From positions 4,327-41,545 of the forward strand of contig PFGT01000045.1 of the NCBI GenBank assembly GCA_002782005.1: a stretch of DNA of 37,219 nucleotides, in the 5' to 3' direction. The translations under genes were made by a program, and so were the position numbers. The notes below the pieces were generated by a model. The model saw only the letters and a list, made by a program, of their open reading frames with translations. It searched no databases and was not told the DNA's origin. This document shows, piece by piece, positions 23,239 through 31,969 of the stretch (its first letter is position 1; every line of letters begins with the position of its first letter). This stretch comes from Hydrogenophilales bacterium CG12_big_fil_rev_8_21_14_0_65_61_21. Lineage in GTDB: Bacteria > Pseudomonadota > Gammaproteobacteria > Burkholderiales > Thiobacillaceae.

Positions 23239-26043
23239 ATGACTGAAAAAACCCTGCTGCTGGTGGATGGCTCATCATACCTGTACCGGGCCTTTCATGC
23301 GCTGCCCGACCTGCGCAACCGGGATGGCCTCCCGACCGGCGCCATCTATGGCGTGATCAACATGTTGCGCCGGCTGCGCAAGGAAAATCCGGCCGCCTAC
23401 GTCGCCTGCGTATTCGACGCCAAGGGCAAGACCTTCCGTTCCGACATCTACCCTGAATACAAGGCCCACCGGCCGCCCATGCCCGATGACCTGGTCAGCC
23501 AGATTGAGCCGCTGCACGAGGCGGTGCGGGCGCTGGGCTGGCCGATCCTGATGATCGAAGGGGTGGAGGCGGACGATGTGATCGGCACCCTGACCCGCCA
23601 GGCCGAGGCGATGGGTCTTTCCAGCATCGTTTCCACCGGCGACAAGGATCTGGCGCAACTGGTCACGCCGCAGGTCAAGCTGGTCAACACCATGACCAAC
23701 GAGACCCTGGACCCGACTGCTGTGGTCAACAAGTTCGGCGTCCCGGCGGAGCGTATCGTCGACTACCTGACCCTGGTCGGCGACGCGGTCGACAACGTGC
23801 CCGGTGTGGCCAAGGTTGGCCCCAAGACGGCGGTCAAATGGCTGACCGAATATGGCAGCCTGGATAACCTCATCGCCCGCGCCGGCGAGATCAAGGGCGC
23901 GGTCGGCGAAAACCTGCGCCACGCCCTCGACTGGCTGCCCACCGGCCGCCGGTTGATTACCGTGAAGACCGACGTCGATCTGCCGGTGGCGCTGGAGACG
24001 TTGAAATGGCAGACGGAGGATCGGGCCAAGCTGGTTGAACTGTTCGAACGTTTCAACTTTCGCATCTGGCTGCGCGAGATGCAGACCTCCACCACCGGGG
24101 TGGATGGCGAGACGGCGACTGATGCTGGCCGGGTTCCATCGGCCCCGGCCACGCTCCCCAAGGGCGAGGTAAAAGCGCTTGAACGGCATTATCAAACCAT
24201 CCTCACCTGGCCCGACTTCGAGCGCTGGCTGAATAGGTTGAGAGCCGCCGAACTGATCTGCCTGGACACCGAGACCACCAGCCTGGACCCCATGCGGGCG
24301 CGGCTGGTCGGGATGTCATTCGCGGTGATTTCGGTCAGGACCGACGCTCATCCGCAGTTTGAGTTGGGCTTCGACGCGCCGGCCCAGGTTGCCGAGGCGG
24401 CCTACCTGCCATTGGCCCACGCCTATGCCGGGGCTCCCGCGCAGTTGAGTCTGACCGACGTGCTGGCCCGGTTGAAGTCCATCCTGGAAGACCCGGCCCG
24501 GCCCAAGGTTGGCCAGAATCTGAAATACGACTGGCATGTGCTCAAGAACCATGGCATCGAGCTGGCCGGCATCGCCCACGACACCCTGCTGCAAAGCTAC
24601 GTCCTGGAGTCTCACCAGCGTCACGACATGGATAGCCTGGCCGAGCGCCACCTGAACGAGCGCACGATCAAGTACCAGGAGGTATGCGGTAAGGGCGTTG
24701 GCGAGATCGGCTTCGACCAGGTCGACGTGGCGCGGGCTACGGAGTACGCAGCCGAGGATGCCGACATCACCCTGCGCCTGCATAAGGCGTTATATCCTCG
24801 GGTCCACGCTGAGCGCGGCCTCGATTACATCTATGGCAAGATCGAGATGCCGTTGCTGCCCATCCTGGCGCGCATTGAGCGCACCGGCGTGAAGTTGGAT
24901 TGTGACCTGCTGCGGCGCCATTCCGACACCTTGGGCCACGAGATGGTCGAGCTGGAACGCAAGGCCCATGAAGCCGCCGGCCAGCCGTTCAACCTCAACT
25001 CACCCAAGCAACTGGCCGAAATACTGTTCAACCAGATGGGGCTGAAGCCAAAGAAGAAGACGCCGGGCGGCGTCCCTTCCACCAACGAGGATGCCTTGCA
25101 GGAACTCGCCCTGGATCATCCGCTGCCCAGGTTGATACTGGATTACCGGGCGCTGGCCAAGCTGAAATCCACCTACACCGACAAGCTGCCGACTATGGTC
25201 GACCCCGTGACTGGCCGGGTGCATACCAACTACAGCCAGGCCACCGCAGTGACCGGTCGACTGTCGTCGACCGACCCCAACTTGCAGAATATCCCGGTGC
25301 GCAGCCTCGAAGGCCGGAAGATCCGCGAGGCCTTTATCGCCGAGCCGGGATTCGTCATCGTCGCCGCCGACTACTCGCAGATCGAATTGCGCATCATGGC
25401 CCATCTGTCCGGCGACGAGCGGTTGCTCAAGGCCTTCGCCGAAGACGCCGACATCCACCGCGCCACCGCTGCCGAGGTGCTGGGACTGGCGCCGGAACAG
25501 GTGCTGCCGGAGCAGCGGCGGATGGCCAAGGCGGTCAATTTCGGCCTCATCTACGGCATGTCCGCCTTCGGTCTGGCGGCGCAACTCAATATCGACCGGG
25601 CCACCGCCCAGGCCTACATCGAGCGCTATTTCGCCCGCTATCCCGGGGTCGCCGAGTTCATGGCCCGGACCCGCGAGGTGGCCAGGACGGCCGGCTACGT
25701 CGAGACCCTGTTCGGCCGCCGGCTCTATTTGCCGGAGATCCACGGCGGCAACGGCCCCCGGCGCCAAGGCGCCGAGCGAGCGGCGATCAACGCACCCATG
25801 CAAGGCACCGCCGCCGACCTGATAAAGCTGGCCATGATCGCCGTGCAGGGCTGGCTGGATGCCGAGCGGCTAAAAACCCGCCTCATCATGCAGGTGCATG
25901 ACGAACTGGTGCTGGAAACGGCGGAGGACGAGCTGGAACGGGTCAAAGAGCGGTTGCCGGGCCTGATGTGCGGCGTGGCTGAGTTAAAGACGCCGCTGAA
26001 GGTGGAGATGGGCGTCGGGCCGAGTTGGGAAGCGGCGCACTAA
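23239..26043 (+). CDS. polA: DNA polymerase I
   Basis: Pol I removes RNA primers and fills gaps in lagging-strand synthesis and excision repair. The 934 residues (E. coli 928) hold all three domains. The 5' nuclease is at about 1-290 (LVDGSSYLYRAFHA, STGDKDLAQLV, GDAVDNVPGV). The 3'-5' proofreading exonuclease is at about 320-520 with D343 and E345 in CLDTETTSLD, plus LKYDWHVL and AEDADIT, so it looks active. The polymerase has motif A AADYSQIELR (D711), motif B RRMAKAVNFGLIYG and motif C MQVHDELVLE (D888). The ATG at 23239 lacks a clear Shine-Dalgarno. The gene is followed by a spacer and a terminator. Confidence 0.98.
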   Translation: MTEKTLLLVDGSSYLYRAFHALPDLRNRDGLPTGAIYGVINMLRRLRKENPAAYVACVFDAKGKTFRSDIYPEYKAHRPPMPDDLVSQIEPLHEAVRALGWPILMIEGVEADDVIGTLTRQAEAMGLSSIVSTGDKDLAQLVTPQVKLVNTMTNETLDPTAVVNKFGVPAERIVDYLTLVGDAVDNVPGVAKVGPKTAVKWLTEYGSLDNLIARAGEIKGAVGENLRHALDWLPTGRRLITVKTDVDLPVALETLKWQTEDRAKLVELFERFNFRIWLREMQTSTTGVDGETATDAGRVPSAPATLPKGEVKALERHYQTILTWPDFERWLNRLRAAELICLDTETTSLDPMRARLVGMSFAVISVRTDAHPQFELGFDAPAQVAEAAYLPLAHAYAGAPAQLSLTDVLARLKSILEDPARPKVGQNLKYDWHVLKNHGIELAGIAHDTLLQSYVLESHQRHDMDSLAERHLNERTIKYQEVCGKGVGEIGFDQVDVARATEYAAEDADITLRLHKALYPRVHAERGLDYIYGKIEMPLLPILARIERTGVKLDCDLLRRHSDTLGHEMVELERKAHEAAGQPFNLNSPKQLAEILFNQMGLKPKKKTPGGVPSTNEDALQELALDHPLPRLILDYRALAKLKSTYTDKLPTMVDPVTGRVHTNYSQATAVTGRLSSTDPNLQNIPVRSLEGRKIREAFIAEPGFVIVAADYSQIELRIMAHLSGDERLLKAFAEDADIHRATAAEVLGLAPEQVLPEQRRMAKAVNFGLIYGMSAFGLAAQLNIDRATAQAYIERYFARYPGVAEFMARTREVARTAGYVETLFGRRLYLPEIHGGNGPRRQGAERAAINAPMQGTAADLIKLAMIAVQGWLDAERLKTRLIMQVHDELVLETAEDELERVKERLPGLMCGVAELKTPLKVEMGVGPSWEAAH

Positions 26044-26100
26044 AAAGGCTATCCGGGATCCAGCGCGGAAGTCACCTCATAACCGGGTTTGCGCAGATGA

Positions 26101-26146
26101 AAGGGACATTTCTACTTTGCAGGAAAGGGGACATTTCTATTTAGCG
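26101..26146. repeat. direct repeat resembling a transposon end
   Basis: Two near-identical direct copies lie side by side: AAAGGGACATTTCTACTTTGC at 26101-26121 and a 22-base version at 26125-26146 with three differences, followed by GTTGACA. Multiple copies of such a GGGACATTTCT unit are familiar to me from ends of insertion sequences that carry several transposase-binding sites (IS21-like or ISNCY-type), but I cannot confirm the family. No transposase gene or opposite end is present. The preceding bases 26044-26100 show no gene; GGATCCAGCGCGGAAGTCA at about 26057 looks like a fragment of a dispersed repeat. Confidence 0.45.
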
Positions 26147-26188
26147 TTGACACCATCTGGGGCTGATCTGCCGTTTCAGATGGCCAAC

Positions 26189-26214
26189 AAAAAGCCGCCC
26201 GTGGGCGGCTTTTT
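26189..26214. terminator. bidirectional intrinsic terminator (polA / rplS)
   Basis: A perfect 12-base stem, AAAAAGCCGCCC (26189-26200) and its complement (26203-26214), with a two-base loop. It is GC-rich at the core and flanked by A- and T-runs on both sides, so it works in both directions. It lies between the convergent polA (+) and rplS (-) and ends both transcripts. Confidence 0.9.
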
Positions 26215-26229
26215 GTAATGAGAAAGCGC

Positions 26230-26598
26230 TTAGCCCTTCTTGCGGGCGCTCAGCTTTTCCTTGATCCGGGCCGACTTGCCGGTGCGGCCGCGCAGGTAGT
26301 ACAGCTTGGCTCGGCGAACGTCACCACGGCGTTTGACTTCGACGCCGGCCACCAGGGGCGAGTAGGTCTGGAAGGTCCGTTCCACGCCTTCGCCAGCGGA
26401 TATTTTGCGGACGATGAAGTTGGAGTTGAGGCCGCGGTTGCGCTTGGCGATGACTACGCCTTCATAGGCCTGTAAACGTTCCTTGTCGCCTTCCTTGACC
26501 TTTACCTGGACGACGATGGTGTCGCCGGGGGCAAATTCGGGGAGGGTCTTGCCCAGGCGGGCAATCTCTTCGTTTTCGAGTTGTTCGATGAGGTTCAT
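26230..26598 (-). CDS. rplS: 50S ribosomal protein L19 (bL19)
   Basis: bL19 lies at the 30S-50S interface of the ribosome. The 122 residues (E. coli 115) show the family motifs: [49 protein letters not shown] and the basic [18 protein letters not shown] near the end. It is the last gene of the rpsP-rimM-trmD-rplS operon, 56 bases after trmD, and is followed directly by a strong terminator. Confidence 0.98.
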   Translation of the reverse strand: MNLIEQLENEEIARLGKTLPEFAPGDTIVVQVKVKEGDKERLQAYEGVVIAKRNRGLNSNFIVRKISAGEGVERTFQTYSPLVAGVEVKRRGDVRRAKLYYLRGRTGKSARIKEKLSARKKG

Positions 26599-26654
26599 CG
26601 TCTTTCCTTCTGTATTCGCGCTAGAGGTCTCTCGGCGAGACTTGGCGCGGTTTA

Positions 26655-27431
26655 TTAATGATCCGGATTATCCGGATCGGCTACATCTCGACGAAATTCG
26701 TCGAGTAAATTCTGTTCTTCGCGGCTCAATGGCCGGACTTGCAACAGGTCCGGCCGTCGTTGCCAGGTTCGGCCAAGCGACTGCTTCAAGCGCCAGCGGG
26801 CGACGTCGCCATGGTTGCCGGACAACAACACCGGCGGCGTCTCCCGGCCCAGATAGACCTCCGGCCGGGTGTAATGCGGGCAATCCAGCAGGCCGTCGGC
26901 GAAGGAGTCCTCGCTGGCCGAGTCCGCGTGGCCCAAGGCGCCGGGGATGGTGCGAATCAGCGCATCCATCAGCACCATGGCCGGCAATTCGCCGCCCGAC
27001 AGGACGTAGTCGCCTATGGAGACTTCGGCCATCGGGTGACGGGCAAACAGGCGCTCGTCAATGCCTTCATAACGGCCGGCCAGCAACACCAGCGCCGGTT
27101 CCCTGGCCAGTTCCTCAACCAGTGTCTGGTTTAGCGTCCGCCCTTGGGGCGAAAGATAAACCAGGCGAGGCTGGGTAATTCCCTCGCGGCGCAAGGCCGT
27201 CTGCGCGGCGGTCAGCGCCAGGTCCAGCGGTTCGGCCAGCAGTACCATACCGGGGCCGCCGCCGAACGGTCGGTCGTCCACCGTGCGGTAACTGTCCGAG
27301 GTGAAATCCCGTGGGTCCCAGAATTTCAACTCGACCAGCTTGTTCCTGATCGCCCGGCCGCTGACGCCGTATTCCGTCAAGGCCGCGAACAGGGCCGGGA
27401 ACAGGGTGACCACGTGATACTGCGGTGTCAC
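26655..27431 (-). CDS. trmD: tRNA (guanine-N1)-methyltransferase TrmD
   Basis: TrmD methylates G37 next to the anticodon in certain tRNAs with S-adenosylmethionine, preventing frameshifts. The 258 residues have the SPOUT trefoil-knot SAM site: [13 protein letters not shown] followed by [17 protein letters not shown] and GALG. They also have a C-terminal helical domain typical of TrmD, with YTRP and PPVLLSGNH between them. The start is GTG at 27431, overlapping the rimM TGA as GTGA, and matches the family N-terminus with VVTLFP. Confidence 0.97.
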   Translation of the reverse strand: MTPQYHVVTLFPALFAALTEYGVSGRAIRNKLVELKFWDPRDFTSDSYRTVDDRPFGGGPGMVLLAEPLDLALTAAQTALRREGITQPRLVYLSPQGRTLNQTLVEELAREPALVLLAGRYEGIDERLFARHPMAEVSIGDYVLSGGELPAMVLMDALIRTIPGALGHADSASEDSFADGLLDCPHYTRPEVYLGRETPPVLLSGNHGDVARWRLKQSLGRTWQRRPDLLQVRPLSREEQNLLDEFRRDVADPDNPDH

Positions 27432-27958
27432 CAGTCGGTGCCCCAGTCCACTACGATCTGCCCTGCTTCGGCGACCACGTCCCGGACAATGGCCGCGACG
27501 AACGGAATCAGGTGTTCCCGCTCGCCCGCCACCTTGAGCACGTTGTGGGCGCCGGTCTCCAGCAACCCGGTCACCTTGCCCAACGTCTCGCCGCTGGTGT
27601 TGACGACCGTCAAACCGATCAGGTCGTCCCAGTAAAACTCGTTTTTCCCGGCCGGCGGCAGTTCCTTCCGCTCAACCGCAATGTCCATCCCGGTCAGGGC
27701 CTCTGCCGCAGTGCGGTCATCGACCCCTGCCAGTTGGGCGACCAGGCTCTGACCGTGGGTCTTGGCCTCCAGGACTGTGTAGGCCCGCCACTGGCCGGCC
27801 TTGCCTAGACGCCAGACTGGATAGCCCAGCAGGTTGTCCAGGTATTCCGTATAGGTCTGGACCTTGATCCAGCCATGTATCGCATACGGGGCGGCGACCC
27901 GCCCCATGACAACTGGATCGTCCGCGCTATCCTCAGGCAGCGACCGGCTTGACGGCAC
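27428..27958 (-). CDS. rimM: 16S rRNA processing / 30S maturation factor RimM
   Basis: RimM binds S19 and helps assemble the head of the 30S subunit. The 176 residues have an N-terminal RimM domain (about 14-100; [42 protein letters not shown]) and a C-terminal PRC-barrel (about 105-176; [25 protein letters not shown]). The likely start is GTG at 27958, which overlaps the end of rpsP by 26 bases. No better start lies downstream before the conserved part. It is coupled to trmD by a four-base overlap. Confidence 0.95.
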   Translation of the reverse strand: MPSSRSLPEDSADDPVVMGRVAAPYAIHGWIKVQTYTEYLDNLLGYPVWRLGKAGQWRAYTVLEAKTHGQSLVAQLAGVDDRTAAEALTGMDIAVERKELPPAGKNEFYWDDLIGLTVVNTSGETLGKVTGLLETGAHNVLKVAGEREHLIPFVAAIVRDVVAEAGQIVVDWGTDW

Positions 27959-28184
27959 GGGTCAGCCTGGTGACGGTCTCGGACACTTGCGCGCCCACGC
28001 CTTGCCAGTAAGCCAGACGCTCCTGGTTGATGCGCAGGGCTTCGTCGCTGCCGGATGCGACCGGGTTATAGAAGCCGAGCCGCTCGATGAAGCGGCCGTC
28101 GCGACGGTTGCGGGAGTCCGCCACCACGATGTTGTAGAAGGGGCGATTCTTGGAGCCGCCGCGGGAAAGACGAATGGTGACCAT
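27933..28184 (-). CDS. rpsP: 30S ribosomal protein S16 (bS16)
   Basis: bS16 is a primary assembly protein of the 30S subunit. The 83 residues have the family start [25 protein letters not shown] (only the opening part is essential for recognition), then [14 protein letters not shown] and a helix ending [11 protein letters not shown]. Length is typical (E. coli 82). The Shine-Dalgarno AGGA sits about 10 bases before the ATG. It is the first gene of the operon, downstream of a good promoter and a leader of about 80 bases. Confidence 0.98.
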   Translation of the reverse strand: MVTIRLSRGGSKNRPFYNIVVADSRNRRDGRFIERLGFYNPVASGSDEALRINQERLAYWQGVGAQVSETVTRLTRAVKPVAA

Positions 28185-28273
28185 GTTCTATTGTTTCCTG
28201 TTCAGTGTCCGGGGCGCGCCGCCGCCGATGCCTTGTTTTGCAAGTATCAATCAGCGCACGCGGAAAGCCGCGA

Positions 28274-28302
28274 ATTGTATTGAAAGCGGCTGTCCGAATC
28301 AA
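28274..28302 (-). promoter_or_regulatory. sigma-70 promoter of rpsP-rimM-trmD-rplS
   Basis: On the minus strand, TTGATT (28302-28297) and TACAAT (28279-28274) are separated by exactly 17 bases. The start site would be near 28267, leaving a leader of about 80 bases to rpsP. The rest of the 149-base gap between ffh and rpsP holds only a weak 7-bp AT-rich hairpin at 28300-28322. Confidence 0.75.
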
Positions 28303-28333
28303 GCAAGTTATTGTTTTGCTTGGCAGCCGGCCA

Positions 28334-29680
28334 CTACATGCCCGGCAACATGCCTTTCATGCCGCGCATCATCTTCGATAGGCCGCCCTTGCCGAGCGAT
28401 TTCATCATCTTCTGGGCCTGTTCGAACTGGTTCAGCAAGCGGTTGACCTCCTGTACGGTCACGCCGGCGCCGGCGGCGACGCGGCGCTTGCGCGAGGCCT
28501 TGAGCAGTTCCGGTCGCTGGCGTTCTCTGGGGGTCATGGAGTCGATGATGCCTTCGATGCGCTTCATCTGCTTCTCGCCCTGGGCGATGTCGTCGGCGCC
28601 GACCTTGCTGGCGCCAGGCAGCTTGTCCACCAGGCTGGACAGTCCGCCCAGTTTCTTCATCTGCTGCATCTGGGCCTTGAAGTCTTCTAGATCAAAACCC
28701 TTGCCGCTCTTGAGTTTCTGGACGGTCTTCAGCGCCGCGGCCTGATCGACGTTGCGGTGCGCTTCTTCGATCAAGGACAGCACGTCGCCCATGCCCAGTA
28801 TGCGGCTGGCCATGCGTTCCGGGTGAAAGACCTCGATGCCGGAGAGCTTTTCGCCGACGCCGACCACCTTGATCGGCTTGCCGGTGATCTGGCGCACCGA
28901 CAGCGCGGCGCCGCCGCGCGAGTCGCCGTCCAGCTTGGTCAGGGCGATGCCGGTCAGCGGTAGGGCATCGTTGAATGCGCGGGCGGTGTTGACTGCATCC
29001 TGGCCCTGCATGGCGTCAACCACAAACAGGGTTTCGACCGGGGCGAGCGCCTTATGCAGCGCCTGAATCTCTTGCATCATCGCTTCGTCGACATGCAGGC
29101 GGCCGGCGGTGTCGACGATCAGTACGTCGTGGAAGTGACGCTTGGCGTGGTCGAGCGCGGCAAGGGCGATGTCGAGCGGCTTCTGGTCGGGCGAGGAGGG
29201 AAAGAAGTCGGCTTCGGCCTGGCCGGCTACAGTCTGCAACTGGTCGATGGCGGCGGGCCGATAGACGTCGGTGGAGACCAGCAGCACCTTCTTTTTGCCG
29301 CGCTCGCGGATCAGACGTACCAGCTTGCCACAGGTGGTGGTCTTGCCGGCGCCTTGCAGGCCGGCCATCAGGAACACCGCCGGCGGCTGGGTGGCGAAAT
29401 CGAGCGGCACGGCCTGTTCGCCCATTAGCGCAGTCAGTTCCTTGTGGACGATGCCGATCAGCATCTGGCCGGGGGTGATGCTTTGCAGCACCTCCTGGCC
29501 CATGGCCTTTTCCTTGACCTTGGCGATGAAATCGCGCACCACGGGAAGGGCGACGTCGGCCTCCAGCAGGGCAATGCGAACCTCGCGCAAGGCGTCTTGA
29601 ATATTGGTTTCGGTAAGTCGGCCTTGGCCCCTTAGACCTTTGACGACTTTGGACAGGCGATCGGTAAGATTGTCGAACAT
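28334..29680 (-). CDS. ffh: signal recognition particle protein Ffh
   Basis: Ffh with 4.5S RNA forms the SRP that targets inner-membrane proteins to FtsY and SecYEG. The 448 residues comprise the N domain (about 1-85; MFDNLTDRLSKVVKGLRGQG, ALLEADV), the GTPase G domain (about 95-295; GLQGAGKTTTCGKL, VDTAGRLHVD, TKLDGDSRGG) and the Met-rich M domain (about 320-448), ending in KMMRGMKGMLPGM. Length is normal (E. coli 453). It sits directly upstream of rpsP on the same strand and is divergent from the CcsA/YpjD gene, the same neighbours as in E. coli. Confidence 0.98.
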   Translation of the reverse strand: MFDNLTDRLSKVVKGLRGQGRLTETNIQDALREVRIALLEADVALPVVRDFIAKVKEKAMGQEVLQSITPGQMLIGIVHKELTALMGEQAVPLDFATQPPAVFLMAGLQGAGKTTTCGKLVRLIRERGKKKVLLVSTDVYRPAAIDQLQTVAGQAEADFFPSSPDQKPLDIALAALDHAKRHFHDVLIVDTAGRLHVDEAMMQEIQALHKALAPVETLFVVDAMQGQDAVNTARAFNDALPLTGIALTKLDGDSRGGAALSVRQITGKPIKVVGVGEKLSGIEVFHPERMASRILGMGDVLSLIEEAHRNVDQAAALKTVQKLKSGKGFDLEDFKAQMQQMKKLGGLSSLVDKLPGASKVGADDIAQGEKQMKRIEGIIDSMTPRERQRPELLKASRKRRVAAGAGVTVQEVNRLLNQFEQAQKMMKSLGKGGLSKMMRGMKGMLPGM

Positions 29681-29746
29681 GCTCTAGGGTTGATGCTTTC
29701 AAATCGGCTAAACTTGCGTAGTCTAGCAAATCGACGACCCACTAAA

Positions 29747-30553
29747 ATGCCGAATGTCTCCCTATATTTACTGACGCTGGTTGCGTACCTTGGTTTGGCG
29801 GCCTACTTCCGCCCGGGCGGACCTGCTTGTTGTCGCCCCACCGGCCCGAGCCGGTTGCTGTTGTTCGCGCCATTGCTGTTGCACGCCTACTTGTTGGGCC
29901 AGGCGGTGTTTCCCGAGGGCGGGTTAAGTCTGGGCTTTGGTTCCTCGCTGTCCGCCATGGCTGCCTTGACGGTGCTGTTTTACGGTCTGGCGGTCTGGTT
30001 CTACCCGTTGACCAGTATGCAAAGTCTGGTGTTGCTGTTTGCCGCATTCGGTCTGCTGTTGCAGTGGCTCATGCCCGCCGCCGGCATGGTGCCGATCGCC
30101 GGCGGGTCGCTGTTCCGCGTGCATTTGTTGATGGCCTTCATGGCCTACGGCCTGTTTACCATCGCGGCACTGCATGCAGTACTCATCGCCCTGGCTGAGA
30201 AACACTTGCACAAGCCGGTGCCGCCCAGGATGGTGGCGGCCCTGCCGCCCTTGTTGACGCTTGAGAAACTGTTGTTTCGCATGGTAGAGGCGGGCTTCAT
30301 CATCTTGTCACTGACCCTGTTTACCGGCATCTTCTTCTCCCAGCAGATTTATGGCCGCGCCCTGCCGTTCACCCACATGACCGTATTTGGCATGGCGTCC
30401 TGGTTGATTTATGCCGCCTTGCTGACCGGACGCAGGGCCTATGGCTGGCGCGGGCGGACTGCCATCTACTGGACCATGGCTGGCTTCGTTACCCTGCTCT
30501 TGGCCTATGTCGGCGTGAAGTTCGTCCTGGAAGTGGTCCTGGGCCGGGCTTGA
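29747..30553 (+). CDS. ypjD: cytochrome c assembly family membrane protein (CcsA/YpjD-like)
   Basis: The 268 residues form about eight membrane helices. I start it at the ATG at 29747 (MPNVSLYLLTLVAYLG), which is the usual family length; a frame 19 residues longer is less likely. The central part contains conserved polar spots between helices, including HLLMAFMAYGLFTIAALHAVL and the late LTGIFFSQ-like segment with nearby histidine (THMTVFGMASWLIYA). It belongs to the CcsA/ResC/YpjD superfamily of heme-handling proteins. YpjD itself has no proven function. It lies beside ffh and before a CorB-like gene, exactly the E. coli ffh-ypjD-corE(yfjD) order, which supports YpjD over a dedicated CcsA. 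Confidence 0.85.
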   Translation: MPNVSLYLLTLVAYLGLAAYFRPGGPACCRPTGPSRLLLFAPLLLHAYLLGQAVFPEGGLSLGFGSSLSAMAALTVLFYGLAVWFYPLTSMQSLVLLFAAFGLLLQWLMPAAGMVPIAGGSLFRVHLLMAFMAYGLFTIAALHAVLIALAEKHLHKPVPPRMVAALPPLLTLEKLLFRMVEAGFIILSLTLFTGIFFSQQIYGRALPFTHMTVFGMASWLIYAALLTGRRAYGWRGRTAIYWTMAGFVTLLLAYVGVKFVLEVVLGRA

Positions 30554-30607
30554 CAGGGCGTGAACCCCGCTTAGACTAGGCAGGTCTTCTCGTTCTCAAC
30601 AATCAGT

Positions 30608-31885
30608 TTGGATCAAGCTCCTATAGGGGCGCTACTCGGCGCCCTGTTCGTTCTGCTATTGCTGTCGGGTTTTTTCTCGGCGGCGGAAACCAGCATGATG
30701 GCGGTCAACCGCTATCGACTGAAACACCTGGCTAAATCGGGCCAGCGCGGCGCCAAGCTGGCGGAGTGGCTGCTGGCGCGTACCGATAAGCTGCTCGGCG
30801 TGGTGCTGCTGGGCAATAACCTGCTCAACGCCGCCTCCGCCTCGTTGCTGACTGTGGTTACCTTCAGATTGTTCGGCGCCAACGAGCTGGCGATGACCAT
30901 GGCCACCTTGTCGGTGACCTTCCTGATCCTGGTGTTTTCCGAAGTGACGCCCAAGGTGATCGGCGCCAGCTATCCGGATCGGATCGCGTCGGCGTCAAGC
31001 TTCGTCCTGGTGCCGTTGTTGAAGGTCTTTTACCCCGTGGTCTGGTTCATCAACCTGTTCGTTCACGGCTTGTTGCGACTGACCCGGCTGACGCCGCCTG
31101 ATGGTGGCCACGGCAATACCATGGGCGTCGAGGAATTGCGTAGCCTGCTGACGGAGTCCGGTTCGTTCCTGCCCGCAGCCCATCGAACCATGCTGGTCAA
31201 CCTGTTCGATCTGGAAAACCTCACCGTGGATGACGTCATGCGTCATCGTGGCGAGATCGAGGCGATCGACCTGAATGCCGGCCCGGAGGAAATCGTCCAT
31301 CATCTGCAGACCAGCCACCATGCCCACCTGCCGGTGTATCGGGACGAACTCAACGAGGTGCTTGGCATCGTCAATGTGCGCCGGGCATTGGCGAGGCAGG
31401 GGGAGGAACCGTTGCAGCCGGACGAGTTTGTCGAGGCCCTCAAGGCGCCTTATTTTGTCCCATCCGGCACGCCGTTGCTGACTCAATTGGGTCATTTTCA
31501 GAATAACCGTCAGTCCATGGGTCTGGTGGTCGATGAGTATGGCGAGTTGCTGGGGTTGGTGACGGTCGAGGACGTGTTGGAGGAGATCGTCGGGGAATTC
31601 GCCGGCGTGAGTCCTTTGCCGACCCGATATTGGCAGGTTGAGGCGGATGGCAGTTATCTGGTGGATGGGGCGGCCAGCCTGCGCGAATTGAACCGCAAGC
31701 TCGGCCTTGACTTCCCCGCCGACGAGGCGCGCACTCTGAATGGACTGATCCTGGAGTATCTGGAGGCGATGCCGGAGGTGGGGGTGACCATCAAGATCGC
31801 CAGTCACCCGGTGGAAATCATTCAGATCGCCGGCCGAAAAGTGAAAACCGCGCGCATCCAGCCGATCCCCACGCCACTGCATTGA
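30608..31885 (+). CDS. CorB/CorC-like (HlyC/CorC family) CBS-domain transporter
   Basis: The 425-residue protein is of the CNNM/CorC family, linked to Mg2+ or Co2+ efflux and resistance. The DUF21 membrane region is at about 1-175, with GFFSAAETSMMAVNRYRL and LGNNLLNAASASLL and LVFSEVTPKVIGA. A pair of CBS domains is at about 195-335 (VDDVMRHRGEI, GLVVDEYGELLGLVTVEDVLEEIVGE), and a C-terminal CorC_HlyC domain is at about 345-415. It matches E. coli YfjD/CorE in context (after ypjD). The start is TTG at 30608, without a clear Shine-Dalgarno, so a few residues are in doubt. Confidence 0.92.
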   Translation: MDQAPIGALLGALFVLLLLSGFFSAAETSMMAVNRYRLKHLAKSGQRGAKLAEWLLARTDKLLGVVLLGNNLLNAASASLLTVVTFRLFGANELAMTMATLSVTFLILVFSEVTPKVIGASYPDRIASASSFVLVPLLKVFYPVVWFINLFVHGLLRLTRLTPPDGGHGNTMGVEELRSLLTESGSFLPAAHRTMLVNLFDLENLTVDDVMRHRGEIEAIDLNAGPEEIVHHLQTSHHAHLPVYRDELNEVLGIVNVRRALARQGEEPLQPDEFVEALKAPYFVPSGTPLLTQLGHFQNNRQSMGLVVDEYGELLGLVTVEDVLEEIVGEFAGVSPLPTRYWQVEADGSYLVDGAASLRELNRKLGLDFPADEARTLNGLILEYLEAMPEVGVTIKIASHPVEIIQIAGRKVKTARIQPIPTPLH

Positions 31886-31899
31886 GTCAAGGCTGCTCT

Positions 31900-31928
31900 T
31901 TGACATTCTTATTCACTCCAAGCATCAT
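31900..31928 (+). promoter_or_regulatory. possible sigma-70 promoter of pilBCD
   Basis: A perfect -35 TTGACA (31900-31905) and a 17-base spacer precede CATCAT (31923-31928), which matches four of six -10 positions. It lies in the 84-base gap before pilB. A ten-base palindrome TCATCGATGA follows. I saw no sigma-54 GG-N10-GC element. Confidence 0.45.
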
Positions 31929-31956
31929 TCATCGATGAGCATTCTTTGCGGTTATT

Positions 31957-31962
31957 AGGGGA
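31957..31962 (+). promoter_or_regulatory. Shine-Dalgarno that sets the pilB start
   Basis: AGGGGA lies seven bases before the GTG at 31970 and inside the longer TTG-started frame (31946). It favours the GTG as the true start of pilB. Confidence 0.6.
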
Positions 31963-31969
31963 CGGATTC

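Noticed and set aside
26154-26183. Inverted pair CCATCTG / CAGATGG
   Set aside because: Seven bases only, with no nearby feature apart from the decayed spacer. Easily chance.
28300-28322. Hairpin CAAGCAA/TTGCTTG after ffh as a terminator
   Set aside because: The stem is only 7 bp and AT-rich, there is no T-run, and it overlaps the -35 of the rpsP promoter.
31931-31960. Sigma-54 promoter before pilB
   Set aside because: A TTTGCGG occurs, but no GG stands at the required 12-base distance upstream of the GC.
31946-31969. TTG start of pilB at 31946
   Set aside because: The eight extra residues include the Shine-Dalgarno sequence of the better GTG start at 31970.
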